Positions 1-11,475 of a stretch of 64,000 nucleotides of DNA are shown in pieces. Numbering within the stretch: position 1 is the first letter of the stretch; every line of letters starts with the position of its first letter. A program made the position numbers and the translations under genes. The DNA comes from Dechloromonas sp. H13. GTDB taxonomy: Bacteria; Pseudomonadota; Gammaproteobacteria; Burkholderiales; Rhodocyclaceae. The stretch spans positions 62,001 through 126,000 of the forward strand of contig NZ_SSXX01000005.1 of the NCBI RefSeq assembly GCF_009469615.1, written 5' to 3'. Under the pieces are notes generated by a model. The model worked only from the letters and a program-made list of their open reading frames with translations. It made no database searches and was not told the DNA's origin.

Positions 1-177
1 CTGGTCGATACCACGGAAACGATAGCTCGAGGCAATGGTCATGTTGCCGGTCAAGGTGTGCGGGCCCGCCGGTTCGGCGGCCGGGGGGGCGCCCGTTGCG
101 TCGGACGACGACGTTTGGGCGTAAGCCGGAACGGCAAAGGCGCCAGCCAAGGCCAAGGCGATCAGGGACTTCTTCAT
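1..177 (-). CDS. TorF-family putative outer-membrane porin (N-terminal part)
   Basis: Only the first 59 codons are inside the window; the gene continues beyond the left edge. The start MKKSLIALALAGAFAVPAYA is a clear Sec signal peptide with an AYA cleavage site. It is followed by a Ser/Ala/Pro-rich linker, then HTLTGNMTIASSYRFRGIDQ, which resembles the first beta-strand of the TIGR02001/TorF family of proteobacterial outer-membrane proteins. A GGAGAG ribosome site lies 5 to 10 bases upstream of the ATG. It is transcribed divergently from ubiK, and a possible FNR-type box lies between them. The family assignment is moderate because most of the barrel is not visible. Confidence 0.7.
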   Translation of the reverse strand, partial: MKKSLIALALAGAFAVPAYAQTSSSDATGAPPAAEPAGPHTLTGNMTIASSYRFRGIDQ

Positions 178-261
178 GGTGTCTCTCCTGCAGTCAAGGT
201 AAAAAAAGAAAAAGAAAATTGTGCAGCACAGCATTAGCAGAACCCGTGCCAGGCAATTTTT

Positions 262-275
262 TTGATTCAAATCAT
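262..275. promoter_or_regulatory. FNR/Anr-like box between porin gene and ubiK
   Basis: TTGATTCAAATCAT matches the FNR consensus TTGAT-N4-ATCAA with one mismatch, in an otherwise A/T-rich stretch of the 245-bp divergent intergenic region. It lies 85 to 98 bases upstream of the porin start codon. An oxygen-responsive regulator acting here is inferred from the site alone. Confidence 0.4.
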
Positions 276-422
276 GGGATTGATCCCAGGGTGGCAAGCC
301 ATGCACCAAGGCGGCGCACCAAACAGGTGCGGTTACACATTGTTACGCACCACGGGCGGGCGGTCTGACCAAAATGGGGCCGACCGGCGCTGTGATACAC
401 TCGAAAGCCACGGAGGAACCCC

Positions 423-665
423 ATGCTCGACCCGAAAACACTCGAAGATATCGGCAACAAGATGAGCTCCCTGCTCGCCAATTCGCCGGCCAAGGATTTT
501 GAAAAAAATGCCAAGGCGGTCGTGAGCGGCCTGCTGGCCAAGCTCGATCTGGTCACCCGCGAGGAATTCGACATTCAGGCGCAGGTGCTGGCGCGCACCC
601 GCGAGAAGCTGAAGGAACTCGAAGCCCGCGTCGAGGCGCTGGAAAAGGCCCGCGCGGGCCAGTAG
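423..665 (+). CDS. ubiK: UbiK (YqiC/BMFP-family) ubiquinone biosynthesis accessory factor
   Basis: This 80-residue protein begins MLDPKTLEDIGNKMSSLLA and ends in a coiled coil rich in Glu/Lys/Arg (about residues 45 to 77). That is the size and layout of UbiK/YqiC, which assists aerobic ubiquinone synthesis, in enterobacteria through UbiJ, and fuses or associates with membranes. A GGAGG ribosome site precedes the ATG. The gene lies 6 bp upstream of comM and probably shares its transcript, an arrangement common in betaproteobacteria. Confidence 0.85.
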   Translation: MLDPKTLEDIGNKMSSLLANSPAKDFEKNAKAVVSGLLAKLDLVTREEFDIQAQVLARTREKLKELEARVEALEKARAGQ

Positions 666-671
666 GCGGCC

Positions 672-2165
672 ATGGCGCTCGCCGTCGCGCACAGCCGGGG
701 GCTGGACGGCCTGCAGGCGCCCCCGGTGCTGGTCGAAGCCCACCTGGCCAGCGGCCTGCCGGCGTTCACGCTGGTCGGCCTTCCCGATACCGAAGTCAAG
801 GAAGCGCGTGACCGGGTGCGCGCCGCGATCGTCAATTCCGGCTTCGAATTCCCGCAGAAGCGCATCACCGTCAATCTGGCGCCGGCCGACCTGCCCAAGG
901 AATCCGGGCGCTTCGACCTGCCGATCGCCCTCGGCATCCTGGCTGCCAGCGGCCAGATTCCGGCGCCGGCGCTGGATGCCTGCGAGTTTGCCGGCGAACT
1001 GTCGCTGTCCGGCGAACTGCGTCCGGTGCGCGGCGCGCTGGCCATGGTCCTGCAGTCGGCAGCCAACGGCAAGGCCTTCATCCTGCCCGAGGCCAGCGCC
1101 CGCGAAGCGGCGCTGACCGGCAGCGAGAACATCTACTCGGCGCGCTCCCTGCTCGAAGTGTGCGCTCACCTTGGCGGCCAGCAGCTGCTGCCGCGGCCGG
1201 CTGCGGTCGACTTCGAAAATCAGCCGGTTTTCGCCGACCTCGGCGAGGTACGCGGCCAGAGCCAGGCCAAGCGGGCGCTCGAGATCGCCGCCGCCGGCAA
1301 CCACTCGCTGCTGATGATCGGCCCGCCGGGTTCCGGCAAGTCGATGCTCGCCGCCCGCCTGCCCGGGCTGATGCCGGCGCTCGATGTCGAGGCGGCCAAG
1401 GCGTCGGCCGCCGTGCTGTCGCTGGTCGGGCAGTTCCGCCCCGAACGCTTCGGCCAGCGCCCCTATCGTGCACCGCACCATACGGCGTCGGCGGTCGCCC
1501 TGGTCGGCGGCGGCAACCCGCCGCGCCCCGGCGAGATCTCGCTGGCGCACCAGGGCGTCGTGTTCCTCGACGAACTGCCGGAATTCGATCGCAAGGTGCT
1601 CGAGACCCTGCGCGAGCCGCTCGAATCGGGGCGTATCCACATCGCCCGCGCCGCCCGCCATGCCGAGTTCCCGGCCGAATTCCAGCTGGTCGCGGCGATG
1701 AATCCCTGCCCCTGCGGCTTCAGCGGCCACAGCAACGGCAAGTGCCGGTGCACCCCGGACCAGATCGCCCGTTACCGCGGCAAGCTCTCCGGCCCCTTCC
1801 TCGACCGCATCGATCTGCTGATCGAAGTTCCCGCCCTGCCGGCCGAGGCGCTCGCCGGGAAGGGCGACGGCGAATCGTCGGCGACGGTACGCGGACGAGT
1901 AGTGGCCGCGCAGGCGCTGCAACGGGCGCGCCAGCAAAAGCCGAACGCCCGGCTCAGCGCCGCCGAGGTCGACGTCCATTGCATGCCCGACGCCGCCGGC
2001 GCCGGCCTGCTCAGGCAGGCGAGCCAGCGGCTGGACCTCTCGGCGCGCGCCTGGCACCGCATCCTCAAGGTCGCGCGCACCGTCGCCGACCTCGCCGACA
2101 GCCCCACCGTCGGCGCCGCCCATGTTGCCGAGGCCATCCAGTACCGGCGCCTCTCCGGTGGCTGA
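672..2165 (+). CDS. comM: ComM/YifB-family Mg-chelatase-like AAA+ ATPase
   Basis: 497 residues, the usual family length. The N-terminal ChlI domain has LVGLPDTEVKEARDRVRAA (about residues 36 to 54). It is followed by a Walker A GPPGSGKSMLAARLPG near residue 218, a Walker B region (VVFLDELPEF) and a C-terminal Mg-chelatase domain with the Cys-rich MNPCPCGFSG and CRCTP segments. ComM is a hexameric helicase that promotes branch migration during natural transformation in Vibrio and relatives. It carries one of the dispersed GCGGTCGAC elements at 1203, just before the AAA+ core. Confidence 0.93.
   Translation: MALAVAHSRGLDGLQAPPVLVEAHLASGLPAFTLVGLPDTEVKEARDRVRAAIVNSGFEFPQKRITVNLAPADLPKESGRFDLPIALGILAASGQIPAPALDACEFAGELSLSGELRPVRGALAMVLQSAANGKAFILPEASAREAALTGSENIYSARSLLEVCAHLGGQQLLPRPAAVDFENQPVFADLGEVRGQSQAKRALEIAAAGNHSLLMIGPPGSGKSMLAARLPGLMPALDVEAAKASAAVLSLVGQFRPERFGQRPYRAPHHTASAVALVGGGNPPRPGEISLAHQGVVFLDELPEFDRKVLETLREPLESGRIHIARAARHAEFPAEFQLVAAMNPCPCGFSGHSNGKCRCTPDQIARYRGKLSGPFLDRIDLLIEVPALPAEALAGKGDGESSATVRGRVVAAQALQRARQQKPNARLSAAEVDVHCMPDAAGAGLLRQASQRLDLSARAWHRILKVARTVADLADSPTVGAAHVAEAIQYRRLSGG
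1203..1231 (+). repeat. GCGGTCGAC uptake-sequence-like element, copy in comM
   Basis: Core GCGGTCGAC at 1203-1211 followed by A/T tracts AAAAT (1216-1220) and TTTT (1228-1231). In the coding frame the core reads Ala-Val-Asp. Confidence 0.75.
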
Positions 2166-3360
2166 AGGGAAGGCGCCGTCAACCCGCGCCATCGCCTTGC
2201 TGCTGGCGTCGATGGCGGCGCTCGGTCCGTTCTCGATCGACACCTACCTGCCGTCCTTCCATGAAATCGGCGCCACCCTCGGGGCCACGCCGCTCGAGGT
2301 CCAGCAGACCCTCTCCGCCTATCTCGCGGCCTTCGCCGCGATGACGTTGTGGCATGGCGCACTGTCCGACCGCTTCGGCCGCCGGCGCATCATTCTCCTG
2401 GCCCTCGCGCTGTTCGCCGCCGCCTCGGCCGGCTGCGCCTTCGCCACCCGCATCGAACAGCTCTGGTTCTGGCGGGCGATGCAGGGCGTCACGGCGGGCG
2501 CCGGCATCGTCATCAGCCGCGCCATCGTGCGCGACCTGTTCGACGGTGCCGCGGCGCAACGCCTGATGTCGCAGATCACCATGATGTTCGCCCTGGCGCC
2601 GGCCATCGCGCCGGTGATCGGCGGCTGGCTGCAGACCCTGTTCGGCTGGCGCTCGGTTTTTGCCTTCCTGGTGCTGTCGACCGCAGCACTCTGGCTGGCC
2701 TGCTGGAAGCTGCTACCGGAAACCCTGCCGCCGGAGCGGCGACAATCCCTGCGGCCCGCCTATCTTGGGCGCACCTACTGGAAGGTGATGACTTCGCCGC
2801 CCTTCCTGCTCGCCTGCGCCGCCCTCTCACTCAATTTCGCCGGCTTCTTCATCTACGTGCTGTCGGCGCCGGTGTTCCTGATGCGGCATCTCGGCATCCA
2901 CGAAACCGGGTTTCTCTGGCTGTTCGGCCCGGCCATGGCCGGACTGATGAGCGGATCGTGGCTTTCCGGGCGCCTGGCCGGAAAGGTCGCGCGCGGGCGC
3001 ACCATCGCCCTCGGCTACCTGGTGATGGGCAGCGCCGCGCTCGCCAATCTGGGTCTCAACCTGACCCTACCGCCGGCCCTGCCGTGGAGCGTCATGCCGC
3101 TGTGCGCGTACACCCTGGGCATGTCGCTGGCGATGCCCACCCTGACCCTCTACGCCCTCGACCCCTTTCCGGCGCAGCGCGGGCTGGCCGCTTCCTGCCA
3201 GACCTTCTTCCAGTCCGGCTTCAACAGCCTGGCGGCCGCCCTGATCGCGCCGCTGCTCTGGGGCTCGACGCTGACCCTGGCCCTCGGCATGGCCGGCCTG
3301 ATGACGCTCGGCGGTCTGGCCGCCGGCGCCCACCAGAAGCTACGACTGCTGCCACGGTAG
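2158..3360 (+). CDS. Bcr/CflA-type MFS multidrug exporter
   Basis: About 400 residues with 12 predicted hydrophobic segments and the drug:H+ antiporter motif A (LSDRFGRRRII) in the loop after TM2. The opening LGPFSIDTYLPSF is characteristic of the Bcr/CflA subfamily (bicyclomycin, chloramphenicol, sulfonamide efflux). I chose GTG at 2158, which overlaps the comM stop by 8 bases; an in-frame ATG at 2122 lies inside comM and one at 2212 inside TM1. The 3' end overlaps the convergent rhodanese gene by 21 bases. Substrate is unknown. Confidence 0.85.
   Translation: MAEGKAPSTRAIALLLASMAALGPFSIDTYLPSFHEIGATLGATPLEVQQTLSAYLAAFAAMTLWHGALSDRFGRRRIILLALALFAAASAGCAFATRIEQLWFWRAMQGVTAGAGIVISRAIVRDLFDGAAAQRLMSQITMMFALAPAIAPVIGGWLQTLFGWRSVFAFLVLSTAALWLACWKLLPETLPPERRQSLRPAYLGRTYWKVMTSPPFLLACAALSLNFAGFFIYVLSAPVFLMRHLGIHETGFLWLFGPAMAGLMSGSWLSGRLAGKVARGRTIALGYLVMGSAALANLGLNLTLPPALPWSVMPLCAYTLGMSLAMPTLTLYALDPFPAQRGLAASCQTFFQSGFNSLAAALIAPLLWGSTLTLALGMAGLMTLGGLAAGAHQKLRLLPR
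2657..2684 (-). repeat. GCGGTCGAC element, copy in MFS exporter gene
   Basis: Reverse-oriented core GTCGACCGC at 2676-2684 with one A/T tract (TTTTT, 2657-2661) at the expected distance. The core is read here as Ser-Thr-Ala, a different phase from the comM copy. Confidence 0.55.
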
Positions 3361-3738
3361 CCCGCGGTGGCGCCAGCCGCCCAAGGTGCTGCGGTGAAAT
3401 TCGTCATCGAGCGGCCCCTCGAAGCCCTCGAGCACGTTGATCACCGCGGCGAAGCCGGCGGCTTCCAGCGCCTCGCCGGCATAGACCGAGCGGTGGCCGC
3501 TGCGACAGATCAGCAACACCGGACGCTCCAGGTCGCCACCGACCAGCCACTTCACCTTGTCGGCGAATTCGGGGTCGATTTCCCAGTCCGGCGCCTCCTG
3601 CCAGGCGACGTGCTCGGCGCCGACCGGGTGGCCGACGTACATGTGCTCGACTTCCGTCCGGCAATCGACCAGCAGCGCCCGCGGATGCGCCTGCAGGAAG
3701 GCATGGGCGGCGACGGGATCGAGATGTTGCATGGTCAT
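3340..3738 (-). CDS. Single-domain rhodanese-like sulfurtransferase
   Basis: 132 residues. The active-site loop ICRSGHRS (Cys near residue 98) fits the six-residue rhodanese loop. Upstream signatures ALLVDCRTEVEH and GHPVGAEHVAW correspond to the CH2A motif (substrate entry) and the usual H-I-P-G-A-x-n-I region. Such proteins carry persulfide sulfur in the cytosol; the partner is unknown. The start at 3738 gives MTMQHL; the ATG two codons later is equally possible. Confidence 0.85.
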   Translation of the reverse strand: MTMQHLDPVAAHAFLQAHPRALLVDCRTEVEHMYVGHPVGAEHVAWQEAPDWEIDPEFADKVKWLVGGDLERPVLLICRSGHRSVYAGEALEAAGFAAVINVLEGFEGPLDDEFHRSTLGGWRHRGLPWQQS

Positions 3739-3800
3739 ATCCGTAAATCAGGGGATACCGATATTATGGAAGCAAGCGCGGAATGGCGTAAACTCCGGGC

Positions 3801-4292
3801 ATGAAATCAGGCAACTGGATCACCGCCGCCGTCGCGGCCATCGCCGCCATCCTCCCCGGCTGCGACAACCTCGTCCTGCAGGACATCAAGCCGGGCGTCA
3901 CGAGCGCCGCCGAGGTGCGCGCCCGAATGGGCAATCCCGGGTTCGAGTTCCGCAACGACGACGGCAGCGTGACCTGGGAATTCACCCGCCAGCCGAGCGG
4001 CGTGCATTGCTACATGATCACCTTTGGCCCCGACCAGATCGTGCGGACGGTCGACCAGGTGCTGAACGAGGCCAACTACGCCCGGGTCCAGCCGGGCATG
4101 GACCGCGACCGGATCCGCCGCCTGCTCGGCCAGCCGGCGCGCGTCGAAACCTTCGCCAACCTGCGCGAGGAAGTCTGGGAATGGCGGATCGAGGGCATTC
4201 CGCACAACGAGGAAACCTATTTCAACGTCTTCTTCGACACCGGCAGCGGGCTGGTCACCAAGGCCGGCAAACGTGTCGCGATGAAAGCCTAG
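3801..4292 (+). CDS. BamE/SmpA-like outer-membrane lipoprotein
   Basis: 163 residues with a lipoprotein signal peptide ending LPGC (Cys 21). The mature part has two BamE-like helical turns, the first around IKPGVTSAAEVRARMGNPG and the second around VQPGMDRDRIRRLLGQP, so it looks like an internal duplication of the SmpA/OmlA fold. Presumably anchored in the periplasm-facing leaflet of the outer membrane. Whether it is the housekeeping BamE or a paralogue cannot be settled here; standard BamE has one such repeat. Confidence 0.72.
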   Translation: MKSGNWITAAVAAIAAILPGCDNLVLQDIKPGVTSAAEVRARMGNPGFEFRNDDGSVTWEFTRQPSGVHCYMITFGPDQIVRTVDQVLNEANYARVQPGMDRDRIRRLLGQPARVETFANLREEVWEWRIEGIPHNEETYFNVFFDTGSGLVTKAGKRVAMKA

Positions 4293-4344
4293 ACAAATCA
4301 AGGCGCTTGGCAGCCGGCGGCGCGGACAGTAAACTAGGCCCCCT

Positions 4345-4421
4345 GCCGAGGAGCGCTGCGACCCTTTTCATGCCCACCCGTGAATTTCGGGGCCAGGCTC
4401 GGCAACGATCAACGGCGCTCG
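4345..4421 (+). ncRNA. S-adenosylhomocysteine (SAH) riboswitch
   Basis: The leader of metH matches the SAH-riboswitch (ahcY motif) consensus: CCGAGGAGCGCTGCGACC at 4346-4363, CCAGGCTCGG at 4393-4402 and CAACGATCAACGGCGCTC at 4403-4420. CCGAG pairs with CTCGG to form P1, and GAGCGC (4350-4355) can pair with GCGCTC (4415-4420) to form the pseudoknot. In this class SAH binding turns expression on, which suits a methionine synthase that recycles homocysteine derived from SAH. Confidence 0.9.
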
Positions 4422-4464
4422 CAAACCCTGCCGGTTTGTGACGCCGTTTGCTTTTTGCGGCGTC
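4422..4464 (+). promoter_or_regulatory. Probable expression platform of the SAH riboswitch
   Basis: Immediately after the aptamer lie two small hairpins: CAAACC/GGTTTG (4422-4427 with 4433-4438) and GACGCCG/CGGCGTC (4440-4446 with 4458-4464, loop containing a T5 run). The metH ribosome site GCCGAGG follows. Which alternative pairing controls expression is inferred, not visible directly. Confidence 0.5.
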
Positions 4465-4495
4465 TCCGGCGCACGTTTGTCTTGCCGAGGTAATC

Positions 4496-8157
<3,662 letters not shown>

Positions 8158-8161
<4 letters not shown>

Positions 8162-9171
8162 TCCTGCGGCACGGCGTCGATCTCGCGGCGCGCCACACCC
8201 TCGCCCTGCCGGGCCGGGCGGCGCGCTTTGCCAGCATCGACGACGCCGCGCAACTCACCGCCCCGGAACTGCGCGAAACGCCACGCTTCGTCCTCGGCGG
8301 CGGCAGCAACTTGGTACTGAACGGCGATTTCGACGGGCTGGTGGTGCACATGGCCATTCCCGGCAGACGCCTGCTCACGGAGGATGCCGATGCCTGGTAC
8401 GTCGCGGCCGGTGCCGGCGAGAACTGGCACGATTTCGTGCAATGGACGCTGGCGCAGGGCTGGCCGGGGCTGGAAAACCTGAGCCTGATTCCCGGCACGG
8501 TGGGCGCCGCGCCGATCCAGAACATCGGCGCCTACGGACTGGAAATCGCCGAACGATTCCATTCCCTGACCGCCTGGGATTTTGAAAAACAGGCATTTTT
8601 CACCGTCGACCGCGACGCATGCCGGTTCGCCTACCGCGACAGCATGTTCAAGCAGGAAGGCTGGCATCTCAACGGGCGCGTGGCGATCACCGCCGTCGTC
8701 TTCCGCCTGCCCAAAGCGTGGACGGCCAACCTGCGCTACGCCGACGTCGCCCAGGAACTGGCCGCCCAACGGATCGCCGCGCCGACGCCGCGCGACATCG
8801 CCGACGCCATCGTCGCCATCCGCCGGCGCAAATTGCCGGACCCGGCGACGACGCCGAACGCCGGCAGCTTCTTCCACAACCCGGTGGTCGACGCCGCCCG
8901 GGCAGCCGCGCTGGCCGCCGCGCATCCGGGCCTGCCGCGCTATCCGCAGGCCGACGGCCGCGTCAAGCTGGCGGCCGGCTGGCTGATCGAACAGGCCGGC
9001 TGGAAGGGCAGGAATCTCGGCCCGGTCGGCATGTACGAAAAGCAGGCGCTGGTGCTGGTCAATTGCGGCGGGGCGACGGGCGCCGACGTCCGGCGGACGA
9101 TGGCGGCGGTTCAGGCGGCGGTGCGCGACAAGTTCGCCGTCGACCTCACGCCCGAACCGATATTCCTGTAG
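8158..9171 (+). CDS. murB: UDP-N-acetylenolpyruvoylglucosamine reductase MurB
   Basis: 337 residues, type I (Escherichia coli-like) MurB. The FAD-binding segment [11 protein letters not shown], the active-site region [18 protein letters not shown] and [11 protein letters not shown] are all present. Later elements are [10 protein letters not shown], with the catalytic Ser, and a C-terminal substrate domain. It reduces UDP-GlcNAc-enolpyruvate to UDP-MurNAc for peptidoglycan. The start is taken as GTG 8158, overlapping the metH TGA, implying translational coupling. Confidence 0.93.
8585..8613 (-). repeat. GCGGTCGAC element, copy in murB
   Basis: Reverse core GTCGACCGC at 8605-8613 with AAAAA (8585-8589) and TTTTT (8596-8600) tracts. 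The core is read as Val-Asp-Arg. Confidence 0.75.
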
Positions 9172-9198
9172 GGCGCGCGACGGCTACCCGCTGCCTCG

Positions 9199-9900
9199 TC
9201 ACTTCGTCCCGACCGCCAGGCAGGCGGCGATGCCGGTCGCCACGGCATCGGCCATGCGTGCCTGGCGATCGCCATCGAGCAGTTCCAGCTCCTCCTCGCG
9301 GTGCTTGATGACGCCGGCCTCGAACAGCACGGCCGGAAAGGTCGCCTTGTGCAGGACGACCAGGTTGTCGTAGAACCAGACGCCGTTGTCGGCATCGGCC
9401 GGCTGGTGCTTGCGCCCGTGCCAGGGCGTCGGCACGAAGCCGGTGCGGCGCAGCCGGGCGCCGATCGCCGAGGCGCAGCGCAGGCTGCCGGCGAGGTCGG
9501 GGTTGCGCCGCGAGACGAAGATGCCGAAGCCGCGCTTGAGCGTCGTATGGCTCAGTTCCTCGCCGTCCCAATCCCAGAACTGCAGGTATTCCGGGCTGAT
9601 CGAGTCATGGTGGACGGAAATGAGGAAGTCGCTGCCGCGCGCCTGCGCCGGGCGCTCGGCCAGGCTGCCGATGGCGCCGGCGAAATTGACCTCGAGGACG
9701 CCCAGCCTTTCGGCGCGCAGGGCGGCGGCCAGCAAGCGGGCAAAATCGAGGTTGTACGCAAATTCGCTGCGTCCGCGCGCGCTGCTGGCCCCGGGATCGG
9801 CGAGCGTGTGGCCGACATCGACGGCCACCTGCGGCGCCGCCAGGGCCGTTGCGGTCGACGCCCAGAAACAGGCGGAAATCAACAGGCGCAGAAATTCCAT
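9199..9900 (-). CDS. N-acetylmuramoyl-L-alanine amidase (Amidase_3)
   Basis: 233 residues from ATG 9900, beginning with a Sec signal peptide that ends near ALAAP. Amidase_3 zinc-site features are visible: VDVGHT (His ligand), EVNFAG (Glu ligand), ISVHHDS (His ligand) and FEAGVIKH with the catalytic Glu. It would cleave the amide between MurNAc and the stem peptide in the periplasm. It is convergent with murB and divergent from the cytochrome gene. An upstream in-frame ATG at 9990 would run through the neighbour's start region and is not favoured. Confidence 0.88.
   Translation of the reverse strand: MEFLRLLISACFWASTATALAAPQVAVDVGHTLADPGASSARGRSEFAYNLDFARLLAAALRAERLGVLEVNFAGAIGSLAERPAQARGSDFLISVHHDSISPEYLQFWDWDGEELSHTTLKRGFGIFVSRRNPDLAGSLRCASAIGARLRRTGFVPTPWHGRKHQPADADNGVWFYDNLVVLHKATFPAVLFEAGVIKHREEELELLDGDRQARMADAVATGIAACLAVGTK
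9851..9879 (+). repeat. GCGGTCGAC element, copy in amidase signal peptide
   Basis: Core at 9851-9859, A/T tracts AAA (9866-9868) and AAAT (9876-9879). It lies in the signal-peptide coding region (antisense to the core, read Ser-Thr-Ala). Confidence 0.7.
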
Positions 9901-9955
9901 GCCGGGATTATCGCCGCCAATTAAACTGGCGGCTTGTCCTCCCGGAAAATCGATC

Positions 9956-10336
9956 ATGCGTCTCCATCCCCTCCTCCTCCTTCCGCTCATCGCCGCCCTG
10001 TCGCCGACCGTCGTGGCCCAGGAAAAAAGCGGCGCCGAGGTCTATCAGGCCGTCTGCATCGAGTGCCACGGCAGCGGCAAGGAGAACGCCCCGCGTTTCG
10101 GCGATGCCAAGGCCTGGGGCAAGCTGGTCCGCGAGGGGCTGAACGACCTGGTGCCGGCCGCCCTTCGCGGCGTGCGCAAGATGCCGGCGATGGGCGGCAA
10201 CCCGCAGCTGAGCGATCTCGAGGTGGCGCGCGCCGTCGTCCATATGGCCAACGCCGGTGGCGGCAAGTTTGCCGAACCAAGCGCGGCCGACGCCGCCCGC
10301 TGGCGCAAGAAGGCCGACGCCCGCCGCAAGGGCTGA
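9956..10336 (+). CDS. Periplasmic monohaem cytochrome c (c5-like)
   Basis: 126 residues: signal peptide to about residue 22 (PTVVAQE), one haem-binding motif CIECH, and a distal Met ligand probably in VRKMPAMGG. The size and single haem fit the cytochrome c5/c555 group that shuttles electrons in the periplasm. Divergent from the amidase with a 55-bp gap. Redox partner unknown. Confidence 0.88.
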   Translation: MRLHPLLLLPLIAALSPTVVAQEKSGAEVYQAVCIECHGSGKENAPRFGDAKAWGKLVREGLNDLVPAALRGVRKMPAMGGNPQLSDLEVARAVVHMANAGGGKFAEPSAADAARWRKKADARRKG

Positions 10337-10421
10337 CCCGGCGCCGGTCGCGGGCCCGCCCGAGGCGCGTTTCCGGTAACCGCCCGGACGGCGCGGGCCG
10401 GCAATTGGCCCGAGATTCGCC

Positions 10422-10742
10422 CTAGAAATCCGCCGCCGCTTCCCAGACGATGTTGGCCTGCGCGTCGCCCCTGGCCGAACGCTCCAGCATGTCGATCAGC
10501 GGCCAAGCGCGCGGGCCGAGCGCCACCGGCGGCTCGCCCCCCTCGTCCACTTCCTCCGCCTGAGCGCCGCTTTCGCCGCGCGCGACGGCGGCGCGCAACA
10601 GCTGCGCGGCGGGCAGCATCTCGTCGCGGGTGAAGGTGCCGCGCCGCGTCGTCTCCTTGCCGACCGCCCGTAACAGGGTGCCGGCCACGTCGGCGAACAT
10701 CATCAGCTCACCGGTTTCGCTCGATAGGAATTTGACCAACAT
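10422..10742 (-). CDS. DUF1840-family protein
   Basis: 106 residues beginning MLVKFLSSETGELMMFADVA and ending with PLIDMLERSARGDAQANIVW. This matches the small betaproteobacterial DUF1840 family by its N-terminal MLV-F pattern, acidic middle (EEVDEGGE) and ERA-like tail. Function is unknown. It is divergent from the methyltransferase-like gene downstream. Confidence 0.75.
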   Translation of the reverse strand: MLVKFLSSETGELMMFADVAGTLLRAVGKETTRRGTFTRDEMLPAAQLLRAAVARGESGAQAEEVDEGGEPPVALGPRAWPLIDMLERSARGDAQANIVWEAAADF

Positions 10743-10824
10743 GGAATGCTCCTCCGCCTTGTCCGTGCCTCAGGTTGTCAGACTGCCCGCGCATCATGCA
10801 GAATGGTTGCAGGAGAGTCCGCCT

Positions 10825-11475
10825 ATGACGACCAATATTAACGCCAATCCCCTGGAGTCGGGGAACGATGAACTCGAACGCTACGCGCTGGAGGAATGTC
10901 TCAAGCGCCAGCGGGTGGATCACCGCACCTCGGTGCTGATCATCCCGGCCAGCCGCTGCGAACTGGCCAGGCGCTTCGCCCAGCTGGAGGCTCGCGTCGT
11001 GCTCGGCGACGACCCGGCGCGCAAGCAGGAAATCGAGGGGCGCATCGTCGCCGCCGGAATCGGCAACGAAGTCAGCTTCCTTCCCTGCACGCTCGACCAG
11101 CTGCCCGCCGAACTGCCGGGCGAGCCGTTCGACATCATCATGGTGCGCCGCGGCCTGTGCGCCCTGCGCTACGAGCACGCGCGCGCGGTCATCCGCCAGC
11201 TGCTGCTCAAGCTGCGCATCGGCGGCAAGCTCTATGTGTCGATCCACGGCCTGCATTCGGAACTCGGCGACGGCTATCCCGGCCACGAGCAGCACAGCAG
11301 CGACCGCTACGCCCCGCTCGCCCCGGCGATGGCCAAGAAATACGGCATCACCGGGCCGGTCTGCCTGTACACCGAGCGCAACCTCTTCATGCTGCTGCTC
11401 GAAGCCGGCGGCAGCGTGCTGCGCACCATGACCACCACCTACGGCAACGTGAAGGGCGTGGCGGTCCGCGTTTGA
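10825..11475 (+). CDS. Methyltransferase-like protein with altered SAM motif
   Basis: 216 residues. The fold pattern looks like a class I SAM methyltransferase: beta-1 VLIIPASRCELARRF, an acidic end to beta-2 (VVLGDDP), EPFDIIMVRRGLCAL as motif post-II/III, and LLLKLRIGGKLYVSI as the motif after helix D. However, beta-1 lacks the usual E/D-x-G-x-G-x-G loop. A small-molecule or degenerate methyltransferase is likely. Start ATG 10825 has AGGAGA upstream. Its stop overlaps the ROK kinase start. Confidence 0.55.
   Translation: MTTNINANPLESGNDELERYALEECLKRQRVDHRTSVLIIPASRCELARRFAQLEARVVLGDDPARKQEIEGRIVAAGIGNEVSFLPCTLDQLPAELPGEPFDIIMVRRGLCALRYEHARAVIRQLLLKLRIGGKLYVSIHGLHSELGDGYPGHEQHSSDRYAPLAPAMAKKYGITGPVCLYTERNLFMLLLEAGGSVLRTMTTTYGNVKGVAVRV

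Noticed and set aside
333..2243. Long open frame antisense to ubiK and comM
   Set aside because: It is rich in Arg/Gly/Ala without motifs and lies opposite a clearly conserved gene; such frames are common in GC-rich DNA.
4448..4495. Upstream in-frame alternative start for metH
   Set aside because: It would place coding sequence within the riboswitch expression platform and has no ribosome site; ATG 4496 has GCCGAGG at proper spacing.
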